NCBI GenBank assembly: GCA_937928525.1
Contig: CALFWJ010000088.1
Location: 1 to 8,942, forward strand
Direction: 5' to 3'
Length of the DNA: 8,942 nt
Source: an uncultured Alphaproteobacteria bacterium
GTDB taxonomy: Bacteria > Pseudomonadota > Alphaproteobacteria > UBA2136 > UBA6156
In this document: piece by piece, positions 1 to 4,930 of the stretch
Position numbering within the stretch: position 1 is the first letter of the stretch
Layout: each line of letters starts with the position of its first letter
Notes under the pieces: generated by a model
Databases searched by the model: none
The model's input: the letters and a program-made list of their open reading frames with translations, nothing else
What the model was told of the DNA's origin: nothing
Made by a program: the position numbers and the translations under genes

Positions 1-296
1 TCAGCTTTTGTAGCTATAAGTGCTTTTACAATAGCTGTACGACCATTCTCAGAAGCCAATATCAAAGCAGTCCAGCCATCATTATTTTTGGCATTAACAT
101 CAGCTTTTGCAGCAATAAGCGCTTGAACAATAGGTGCATGACCATTATTAGAAGCCAACATCAACTCTGTCCAGCCATCACTATCTTTAGCATCAACATC
201 TGCTTTTACCGCAATAAGCATCTTAACAACAGCTGTATGGCCATTTCTAGAAGCAAACATCAGCGCTGTCCAGCCAGTGCGATCTTTAGCATTGAT
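1..296 (-). repeat. Tandem 99-bp ankyrin-coding repeats (three units, last one cut by edge)
   Basis: Three consecutive 99-base units at 296-198, 197-99 and 98-1 encode the ankyrin repeats. They share long stretches of near-identical DNA, such as the segments coding for GWTALM and for AKADVNAK. This suggests recent expansion by tandem duplication or homogenisation. Ankyrin domains normally continue for several more units, so the array probably extends beyond the window. Confidence 0.8.
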
Positions 297-443
297 GTGT
301 GCTCTCGGCAGAACAGAAATAAGCGCACAAGTATTTTTAATATCTGTTGGCGTCATAGTTTCTTTTTGAACAAGCTTATCAAGCATATCCTTAAAAACAG
401 GTACGTTAGCTTGAGTTACATGAAGTGTAATAGTTTTAGGCAT
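1..443 (-). CDS. Ankyrin-repeat protein, 5' part only (runs off left edge)
   Basis: The reverse strand reads from an ATG at 443-441 through 147 complete codons without a stop to the window edge, so the C-terminus is missing. A near-ideal ribosome binding site (AGGAGGG, 454-448) lies four bases upstream of the ATG and fixes the start. Residues 1-48 (MPKTITLHVTQANVPVFKDM...) form a short non-repeat cap with no signal peptide or membrane segment. From about residue 50, 33-residue ankyrin units follow: 50-82, 83-115 and 116-147 (cut by the edge). Each shows the ankyrin core (GWTALMFASRNGHTAVVKML, GWTELMLASNNGHAPIVQAL and similar). Ankyrin repeats bind other proteins and the sequence gives no catalytic function. 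Roles in alphaproteobacteria range from housekeeping to host-directed effectors, and which applies here cannot be told. The family is certain; the partner and location are unknown. Confidence 0.88.
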   Translation of the reverse strand, partial: MPKTITLHVTQANVPVFKDMLDKLVQKETMTPTDIKNTCALISVLPRAHINAKDRTGWTALMFASRNGHTAVVKMLIAVKADVDAKDSDGWTELMLASNNGHAPIVQALIAAKADVNAKNNDGWTALILASENGRTAIVKALIATKA

Positions 444-507
444 AAAGCCCTCCTTCTACCCAACGGGCGTAAAAAATGAATAAGTGTTTCTGCTTTTACA
501 GCAGCGT

Positions 508-545
508 GTACGAATACGTACGGTATACCAAAAGCATCATGTCAA
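508..545 (-). promoter_or_regulatory. Possible promoter with TetR-operator-like palindrome upstream of the ankyrin gene
   Basis: On the reverse strand a perfect TTGACA -35 hexamer lies at 545-540. It is followed by overlapping inverted repeats: GGTATACC at 529-522 (8-base perfect palindrome), ATAC/GTAT arms at 514-517 and 523-526 around GTACG, and GTACG-AATA-CGTAC at 508-521. Sites with a CGTACG core between ATAC-type arms are typical of operators for TetR-family repressors, as I recall from alphaproteobacterial efflux promoters. A good -10 is not obvious: the hexamer at 17-base spacing is CGTACG and at 19 it is TACGTA. The -35 is clear, the -10 is weak, and the regulator is inferred. No tetR-like gene lies in the window. 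Confidence 0.38.
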
Positions 546-928
546 CCCAATACTCAAAAACACTCCCCCCACCAAAGGCCAGCAATCGTCTCCCGCACCC
601 CCGAGCATACACCGGGCCTCTCTCTAACGCTAAGCTCAAACAAAAAACACAAAAAAGTGGCTTAAACTACACAAAAAATAAACACTGCTGCGGGGCGTTG
701 CTCTATTTTTTTGCATTTGGTACCACATCATCAAAATAGCCTCGTCTCCACAGAAAAAATTGACCATTTTTGACCAAAATTGCCCCGCCTAGATCCAAAA
801 TTGGTCCGTTTTGAGCATCAAATTGTGCAAAATTGATTAAAAATGCCATTTTTACCTTGCATTTTGAGCACAAGTTCGCAAGAATATGCCCATAAATTAG
901 GCGATTAACAAGAAACCCCACTTATCTT
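546..928. other. Long intergenic stretch with no supported gene
   Basis: This stretch separates the leftward ankyrin gene from the rightward coiled-coil gene. Open frames exist on both strands (476-739 on plus, 703-921 on minus). Neither has a ribosome binding site or a protein-like composition, and I do not call them. The left half (546-720) is C-rich then A-rich, with no RNA I recognise. The right half (750-880) holds repeated short motifs listed separately. For the gene at 929, a weak promoter candidate is TTGAGC at 864-869, with no convincing -10 at 17 bases. A 5' leader or small RNA cannot be excluded. Confidence 0.5.
760..870 (+). repeat. Cluster of short repeated AT-rich motifs
   Basis: TTGACCA occurs at 760-766 and 770-776, one helical turn apart. 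CCAAAATTG occurs at 774-782 and 795-803, with the related GCAAAATTG at 827-835. TTTTGAGCA occurs at 809-817 and 862-870. A perfect inverted repeat, AAAAATG-C-CATTTTT, lies at 839-853. The CCAAAATTGG copy at 795-804 is itself palindromic. This looks like a regulatory region with several protein-binding sites ahead of the gene at 929. AT-rich composition alone could also produce some of these matches. Confidence 0.4.
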
Positions 929-1474
929 ATGCAAGCAATTCTCAACAAAATTGAACTCCGCGCTCTCTGCTTTGTTTTGGCTGTAGCCGTGGCGAGCCTT
1001 GCTGTTGTTGTCATCAAAAAGAACGATAAAATCACCGCATTCCGTCTCGATCTTGCTGCCGCCGCCGAGCGTATCTCCGAGCTGGAAGCCAAACAAGCTA
1101 ATATCAGCGCCAATCTCGCGGTCGGAGACGCCCGTGCAGTCCTCGATAATTTATCTGATAAAACTGGTGAATTTAACGCCGAAATTGGTAAGCTCACCAA
1201 CGATTTAAAAACACTGGTGACCGAAACAACTAAGCTCGCCAGCGAAGAAGGCGGTGTTTTTGATAATCTCCTCCAAAACGTTCAAAATCTGATTAACCGC
1301 TTCCAAGGCGAAGTGCCAGAGATTCAAAAAAACATCGAAACACTTGCCAACACGATCGAGAATAAGGTATCAGGAACAATACAAGAAATTGAGCAGTCCG
1401 CACCAACCGAGCAAACACCCAGTGTTGAAGCTCCAGCAGGCGACTTAATACCACAAGGGCCAGCCAATCAATAA
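929..1474 (+). CDS. Membrane-anchored coiled-coil protein of unknown function
   Basis: This 181-residue protein has one hydrophobic segment at residues 12-29 (ALCFVLAVAVASLAVVVI), preceded by short charged residues and followed by KKNDK. That makes it a likely single-pass inner-membrane anchor or uncleaved signal. Residues 35-155 are strongly helical with heptad-like spacing (for example AAAAERISELEAKQ at 43-56), consistent with coiled coils. Residues 157-181 are a Pro/Glu/Thr-rich, probably disordered tail. There is no catalytic motif. The ATG at 929 is the first start after an in-frame stop at 893-895. No clear Shine-Dalgarno precedes it (AAGAAACCCC only), so translation may rely on an unstructured leader. 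The next gene starts 42 bases downstream on the same strand and also encodes an N-terminal anchor, so the two probably form an operon. I do not recognise the family; a structural envelope role is inferred. Confidence 0.75.
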   Translation: MQAILNKIELRALCFVLAVAVASLAVVVIKKNDKITAFRLDLAAAAERISELEAKQANISANLAVGDARAVLDNLSDKTGEFNAEIGKLTNDLKTLVTETTKLASEEGGVFDNLLQNVQNLINRFQGEVPEIQKNIETLANTIENKVSGTIQEIEQSAPTEQTPSVEAPAGDLIPQGPANQ

Positions 1475-1516
1475 TGATTGGTACGGGGAAAATGAATTAA
1501 ATAGGGATAAGAAGCC

Positions 1517-2068
1517 ATGAAAGCTCCTTTAATGATCGCAGGCGTAGCAGTAATTGCTGTTGGCGCTTACACAGTATGGACCAACAATCAAGCAGATAGC
1601 GCAAATCTTGCGTCTGAGCAATCTGGTATTTTGGGTCAAATCTCAAACATTGCAAACAGTGCCGCTGAAGCAGCAACTGACCTAACCAGCAGTGCCGCCG
1701 AAACAGTAAGCAACGCTGCTACTGCAACAGCAGAGATGGCTGACAAAGCCGCTGACAGCACAACCGAGATGGCTGGCAAAGTAATGGACGGCACAACTGA
1801 AATGGCAAATAAAGCTGTAGAAGGCACAGCAAACATGGCTGATAAGGCAATGGACGCGACTGCTGAGATGGCTGACAAAGCTGAAACCATGACAAAAGAT
1901 GCCATGGCCGCAGGTAAAGATGCTATGGCTGACAAAATCGAGCCAGCAGCAGGTGAAGTTAAAGCAATGGCTGATAAAGAAGCTATGATGAAGGAAACTG
2001 AAGGCATGGCTGATAAGGCGATGAACGAAGCTGAGTCAATGAAAAAGAACATGGCTGACAAGTTCTAA
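1517..2068 (+). CDS. Membrane-anchored protein with LEA-like 11-residue repeats
   Basis: The 183-residue product has a hydrophobic N-terminus at residues 5-21 (LMIAGVAVIAVGAYTVW), read as a membrane anchor or signal. An Ala/Ser/Thr-rich linker follows, then a low-complexity helical region. From residue 71 it repeats every 11 residues: TAEMADKAADS, TTEMAGKVMDG, TTEMANKAVEG, TANMADKAMDA, TAEMADKAETM. The tetrapeptide MADK occurs seven times (residues 74, 107, 118, 137, 151, 164, 179), plus MAGK and MANK. This 11-mer pattern resembles group 3 LEA proteins (consensus near TAQAAKEKAGE), which stay unfolded in water and become amphipathic helices on drying, protecting membranes and proteins. The Met content is unusual for LEA repeats. 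The start is supported by AGGGATAAGAAG just upstream. It shares a transcript with the gene at 929 and ends before a clear terminator. The LEA-like repeat is visible; stress protection is inferred. Confidence 0.78.
   Translation: MKAPLMIAGVAVIAVGAYTVWTNNQADSANLASEQSGILGQISNIANSAAEAATDLTSSAAETVSNAATATAEMADKAADSTTEMAGKVMDGTTEMANKAVEGTANMADKAMDATAEMADKAETMTKDAMAAGKDAMADKIEPAAGEVKAMADKEAMMKETEGMADKAMNEAESMKKNMADKF
1727..1924 (+). repeat. 33-bp tandem repeats encoding 11-residue LEA-like units
   Basis: Six in-frame 33-base units (residues 71-136) carry recurring codons for T-x-E-M-A-x-K. The first five are well conserved and the sixth (TKDAMAAGKDA) is divergent. The periodicity continues loosely to the C-terminus. 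Such an array can expand or contract by slippage, so its length may differ between strains. Confidence 0.75.
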
Positions 2069-2086
2069 GTCTTTCAAATAACACAT

Positions 2087-2115
2087 AAAAAAGGCTGCCC
2101 TAGGGTAGCTTTTTT
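2087..2115 (+). terminator. Rho-independent terminator after the coiled-coil/LEA-like pair
   Basis: GCTGCC (2094-2099) pairs with GGTAGC (2104-2109) through one G-T pair, around a CTAG loop. It is followed by a run of T to 2115 and preceded by A at 2087-2092, which extends the stem. It lies 18 bases after the stop at 2068. The A-flank means it could also act weakly on the other strand. Confidence 0.85.
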
Positions 2116-2202
2116 GTGCATCATTTGGAGGGGTGGTTAAATTTTAGGCGCATGTTCATGTAAAATGCTTGCTTATGTTGCTTCTTTAACACAAGAGGTC
2201 TG

Positions 2203-2322
2203 ATGAAAGAACAAAGAATATGCAAAATTGCAGGTGTCAGGGGTTTACAAGCTACATTTTTGTGTACTAATATAAATATACGGCCAAGGAAGGCTATTTG
2301 GAGAGAGAGTCAGGAAGACTAA
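2203..2322 (+). CDS. Possible 39-residue small ORF ahead of the gene at 2325 (doubtful)
   Basis: An ATG at 2203 has a good Shine-Dalgarno (AAGAGGT, five or so bases upstream) and opens a 39-codon frame (MKEQRICKIAGVRGLQ...). It ends in TAA at 2320-2322, two bases before the ATG at 2325. The tight stop-start spacing would suit a leader peptide or translational coupling. Against it, a better promoter candidate lies inside the frame (2244-2273), and a transcript from there would lack this start. The composition is unremarkable and I recognise no family. It is listed because the ribosome binding site is good, but it may well be chance. Confidence 0.22.
   Translation: MKEQRICKIAGVRGLQATFLCTNINIRPRKAIWRESQED
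2244..2273 (+). promoter_or_regulatory. Candidate sigma70-type promoter for the gene at 2325
   Basis: TTTACA at 2244-2249 is followed after 18 bases by TAATAT at 2268-2273, within the very AT-rich TACTAATATAAATATA. Transcription would begin near 2280 and leave a leader of about 45 bases before the ATG at 2325. The match is moderate. It follows the terminator at 2087-2115, where a new promoter is needed. Confidence 0.42.
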
Positions 2323-2324
2323 CG

Positions 2325-2912
2325 ATGGACATAAAAAATATAATTACCACTATTTTGCCGACTGCGAGAGTATCTGCGCGGTCCGCTTCTGCTGCGCAAA
2401 ATGTGCAGTCTGTTGTGCGTAACCAACCATCATCGCAAGCGCGCCAGTTTATCGAAAATGTGTCAGCATCTACATCGCTTGCTGCGGTAGAAAAACAAGG
2501 TCTGATTGAAGCAACCAGCATTGCAGATCAATCTTTAAGTGGTGCAGCTCAAGCTCAGGCATTTTCTGATATTTCAAGCCTTGGCGTTTACTTCGAACAA
2601 GCCACGACTGACGAATTTCCACGCTGGCATGTATTAACTGGCCTACGTGCCTATGGTTTAAACCGCGGCCCTGAAGCCCAAACAACAGCCTTGCCTGAAG
2701 TTCAGGCGGTGCAGCAAGTTAGGCAGCGCCTAGAGCAAGTGGCTGCTAATCGTGGGCAAGATTTTTCCGAAATTGTAACCCGCCAAGCTGCGCGCCCAGA
2801 AAGCGTGCGTGTGCAAGAAGTTGCACAGTCGTTTGGTACAGCAGTGCAGGCTGTAAGCGAAAGTCGTGACGTTCAGCCACCCACACCTCGCCGAGTTGAT
2901 ATTGAAGCGTAA
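2325..2912 (+). CDS. Unrecognised 195-residue protein
   Basis: I choose the ATG at 2325 (MDIKNIITTILPTARV...) because AGGAAG at 2312-2317 sits seven bases upstream. A TTG at 2298 would add nine residues but lacks a comparable site. The product is soluble-looking, rich in Ala, Gln, Ser and Val, with no signal peptide or membrane segment. Residues 1-80 and 125-185 are predicted helical by eye. A short, more conserved-looking centre near residues 85-110 contains YFEQATTDEFPRWHVLTGLR, with aromatic residues otherwise rare in the protein. The C-terminus is basic and proline-containing (PPTPRR). I see no catalytic or DNA-binding motif. It has its own promoter and a downstream terminator, so it is probably monocistronic. 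The function is unknown. Confidence 0.68.
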   Translation: MDIKNIITTILPTARVSARSASAAQNVQSVVRNQPSSQARQFIENVSASTSLAAVEKQGLIEATSIADQSLSGAAQAQAFSDISSLGVYFEQATTDEFPRWHVLTGLRAYGLNRGPEAQTTALPEVQAVQQVRQRLEQVAANRGQDFSEIVTRQAARPESVRVQEVAQSFGTAVQAVSESRDVQPPTPRRVDIEA

Positions 2913-2939
2913 ACAATGAATGATATGCAATAATTTTGT

Positions 2940-2958
2940 AGCGTTAGGCGCTTTTTTT
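2940..2958 (+). terminator. Weak rho-independent terminator after the gene at 2325
   Basis: AGCG (2940-2943) pairs with CGCT (2949-2952) around a five-base loop, followed by seven T to 2958. The T-run is good but the stem is only four base pairs, so some read-through into galE is likely. galE starts 35 bases further on and has no obvious promoter of its own. Confidence 0.5.
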
Positions 2959-2993
2959 GTGCCTTTTTAGTTGTTTTCAGTTAGGCTGAAGTC

Positions 2994-4019
2994 ATGCAAA
3001 ATATTCTCGTTACTGGTGGTGCAGGTTATATAGGTTCACACATGGTGTTAGCCTTGTTAGATGCTGGATTAAATAATATTACAGTGCTCGATGACTTAAG
3101 CACAGGTGTGCAACGTGCTATACCAACAGGCGTTAATTTTATTGAGGGTAATGTCGGTAACGTACGCCTGATATCAGAGATTTTAACCGAGCAAAATATC
3201 GATACTATTTTTCATTTTGCTGGGTCAATTTCTGTGCCAGAGTCAATCGAGAAACCTACTAAATACTTCACAAATAACACAAATAACACAACTGTACTGG
3301 CGCGCACTGCGGCACAATATGGCGAGAAGTATGATAAAGACGTGCGCTTTATCTTCTCATCCACTGCTGCTGTGTATGGCCCAAGTGAAATCCCCGTACA
3401 AGAAACACACAAGCTAGAACCAGCAAGCCCTTATGGCGAAAGCAAACTCCGCGCTGAAGTAAATCTATTTATTTTAGCAAAAAATCACCCACACTTTAAG
3501 CTTGGTATTTTACGCTATTTTAACGTTGTGGGCGCCGATGCTTTAGGCCGCGCAGGCCTATGGGGCAAGGGCGAGAGCCTGATGCAGTTTGCAAATGATG
3601 TAGCTGTTGGCAAAGCTGAAAAACTTAAAATTTATGGTACCGACTACCCCACACCAGACGGCACCGCCGTGCGTGATTTCATTCATGTTAATGATTTAGT
3701 CGGTGCCCATGTGAACCTTGCCCGGAAAATGGAAGACGTACCAAAAGGCAGCGGCGAGAAATTTCTACTGAATGTTGGTTACGGGGAAGGCCACAGCGTG
3801 CGCCAAGTGGCTGCCGCTTACACAAAAGCCCTTGGCGAAGACCTTAAAACGGAAGATGCTCCCCGCCGCAACGGCGATTTAGGCAGCGTTATCGCTGACA
3901 TCACCCAACTTAAAGCCAAACTAAATTGGCGCCCAGCCTACGCAGGCAACTTAGAAGGTATGGTCAAAACAGGGCTTATTTGGGCGCAAAAAATGGCGAA
4001 AAAAGAAAGGCCGTCATAA
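2994..4019 (+). CDS. galE: UDP-glucose 4-epimerase
   Basis: GalE interconverts UDP-glucose and UDP-galactose in the cytoplasm using bound NAD. It links central carbon metabolism to galactose use and to surface polysaccharide precursors. At 341 residues the length is normal for the short-chain dehydrogenase-type epimerases. The Rossmann NAD motif GGAGYIGSH is at 8-16 and the acidic D33/D34 follow beta-2. The catalytic set is present: SST at 122-124 and YxxxK with Y147 and K151 (SPYGESK). YFNVVGAD at 175-182 and RDFIHVND at 227-234 are substrate-binding signatures of this family. The gene stands alone, without other Leloir-pathway genes nearby, so a polysaccharide or LPS precursor role is more likely than galactose catabolism (inference). 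Its last codons form the left arm of the downstream terminator. A related NDP-sugar epimerase is possible but the motif set fits GalE best. Confidence 0.93.
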   Translation: MQNILVTGGAGYIGSHMVLALLDAGLNNITVLDDLSTGVQRAIPTGVNFIEGNVGNVRLISEILTEQNIDTIFHFAGSISVPESIEKPTKYFTNNTNNTTVLARTAAQYGEKYDKDVRFIFSSTAAVYGPSEIPVQETHKLEPASPYGESKLRAEVNLFILAKNHPHFKLGILRYFNVVGADALGRAGLWGKGESLMQFANDVAVGKAEKLKIYGTDYPTPDGTAVRDFIHVNDLVGAHVNLARKMEDVPKGSGEKFLLNVGYGEGHSVRQVAAAYTKALGEDLKTEDAPRRNGDLGSVIADITQLKAKLNWRPAYAGNLEGMVKTGLIWAQKMAKKERPS

Positions 4020-4032
4020 ACGGCCTTTCTTT
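4002..4032. terminator. Bidirectional terminator shared by convergent genes
   Basis: A perfect 12-base stem (AAAGAAAGGCCG at 4002-4013 with CGGCCTTTCTTT at 4021-4032) encloses a seven-base loop. It carries A-rich sequence on the left and T-rich on the right, so it can terminate on both strands. The galE stop (4017-4019) lies in the loop. The stop of the opposing gene (4033-4031) overlaps the right arm, so both coding ends contribute to the hairpin. Confidence 0.92.
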
Positions 4033-4834
4033 AAAAAACGGGTGTACCGTCATCATGTAATTTAGGTGGATCAAGGAACGTCACGCGACATTCTCCAAAT
4101 TCAACCATATGTTTAAAATGCCATCGTGCAGCATCAATATCAGGTACTTTAAAAACATTGGCGTACCAGCGATGTCTATCGGGGGTATCATTGGGCCAAT
4201 AAAGATTGTGTCCGTGATGAATTTGGATGATATGCGTTGGATTCTTCACGGCTGGAATAAGTATAAACATAGTAACGTTAAACCAGTTCTTTCCGCCAGT
4301 TTCTTTGTAGTCAGAATGATACTGACACTCAGTAGAGTTAAATTTGAATAATTCAAAACCATGTTTACAAGCCTCTTGCCGCAAAGCAATCTCACCGTAT
4401 CTCAACGGTAATTTTTCAGTATAAGGTACCATATCAACGCCGTAAGAGGCCTCACCTATTAAACGCTCATATAAAAAATTTTCAAACTGATTTTGATAGA
4501 TCTCTTCGCCTTTTTCCATTGAGCAAATTTTACCTGTTGCATTTACTTCTTCTTGAGTATTAAAGCTTGCATTAAGAGTGAAGAAAATACCAAGTCTTTC
4601 CCGCTCGCTTTCAGAAAAAACAGAAGGTAAATTACTACCCGGTGTTTGGTTACGAATAGTTTCATAAAATAATCTATTCAAATGAAAACGCCAATTAATA
4701 CGTTCAGTTATGGGATTTGGATCTGCAAATCTGTCATTATCACGGATACGTTTTTTATGAAGTTTCAGAGATAATTTTGATTCAGGGGGGGTGGTGATGA
4801 GTTCGTGCCAAAGTTGGCGGTTATCTTTAGACAT
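4031..4834 (-). CDS. Unrecognised 267-residue protein, histidine- and aromatic-rich
   Basis: The start is placed at the ATG 4834-4832 (MSKDNRQLWH) because AGGAG at 4847-4843 sits eight bases upstream. A TTG at 4852 would add six residues but overlaps that ribosome binding site. The protein is hydrophilic, has no signal peptide or transmembrane helix, and is probably cytoplasmic. The N-terminal 50 residues are basic (KLHKKRIRDNDR). Residues 80-130 are mixed helical, and the C-terminal half is rich in His, Trp, Tyr and Phe. Notable are HSD at 173-175, NWFNVTMFILIP at 183-194, and a dense cluster HIIQIHHGHNLYW at 201-213. An HxD followed by later histidines recalls metal sites of 2-oxoglutarate/Fe(II) dioxygenases, but the surrounding pattern is not convincing. 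It lies 96 bases after the ABC-F stop and may be co-transcribed or use its own weak promoter. The function is unknown. Confidence 0.78.
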   Translation of the reverse strand: MSKDNRQLWHELITTPPESKLSLKLHKKRIRDNDRFADPNPITERINWRFHLNRLFYETIRNQTPGSNLPSVFSESERERLGIFFTLNASFNTQEEVNATGKICSMEKGEEIYQNQFENFLYERLIGEASYGVDMVPYTEKLPLRYGEIALRQEACKHGFELFKFNSTECQYHSDYKETGGKNWFNVTMFILIPAVKNPTHIIQIHHGHNLYWPNDTPDRHRWYANVFKVPDIDAARWHFKHMVEFGECRVTFLDPPKLHDDGTPVF

Positions 4835-4842
4835 TAAAGGTA

Positions 4843-4847
4843 CTCCT
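4843..4847 (-). promoter_or_regulatory. Ribosome binding site deciding the start at 4834
   Basis: On the reverse strand AGGAG is followed by TACCTTTA and then ATG. The eight-base spacing is normal, and it rules out the upstream TTG at 4852, which would lie before the site. Confidence 0.75.
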
Positions 4848-4898
4848 GCCAAATGGCGCTAGAGGAAATGAGAGAAAAAAGGAATTTAGATTTAACGC

Positions 4899-4927
4899 AA
4901 TGTATATGTTTAGAGGTTAAAACGCAA
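4899..4927 (-). promoter_or_regulatory. Weak promoter candidate for the gene at 4031-4834
   Basis: On the reverse strand TTGCGT (4927-4922) is followed after 17 bases by TACATT (4904-4899). Both hexamers match the sigma70 consensus at four positions. It lies just after the ABC-F stop codon, so the downstream gene may have its own transcript in addition to any read-through. Confidence 0.3.
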
Positions 4928-4930
4928 GCG

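Noticed and set aside
123..479. Plus-strand open frame of 118 codons opposite the ankyrin gene
   Set aside because: It is the antisense shadow of the ankyrin repeats, with Cys/His/Ser-rich composition and no ribosome binding site; the reverse strand gives clear ankyrin units.
551..640. GC-rich segment considered as a small structured RNA such as SRP RNA
   Set aside because: No conserved SRP tetraloop or GGAA-type core could be found and the stems are short and ambiguous.
476..739. Plus-strand frame of 87 codons in the intergenic stretch
   Set aside because: It runs across the ankyrin promoter region, has low-complexity Lys/Pro/Ser composition, no ribosome binding site and no recognisable domain.
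703..921. Minus-strand frame of 72 codons in the intergenic stretch
   Set aside because: It begins at a GTG without a Shine-Dalgarno and is encoded by the repeated AT-rich motifs; it looks like a chance frame.
1636..2061. Minus-strand frame of 141 codons opposite the LEA-like gene
   Set aside because: Its Ala/Ser/Ile repeats mirror the 33-base repeats of the real gene; repeat-coding DNA commonly leaves such open antisense frames.
4853..4930. Possible terminator after the ABC-F gene on the minus strand
   Set aside because: AGCGCT next to the stop is a small palindrome without a stem-loop of useful length, and the only T-run is not adjacent to a stem.
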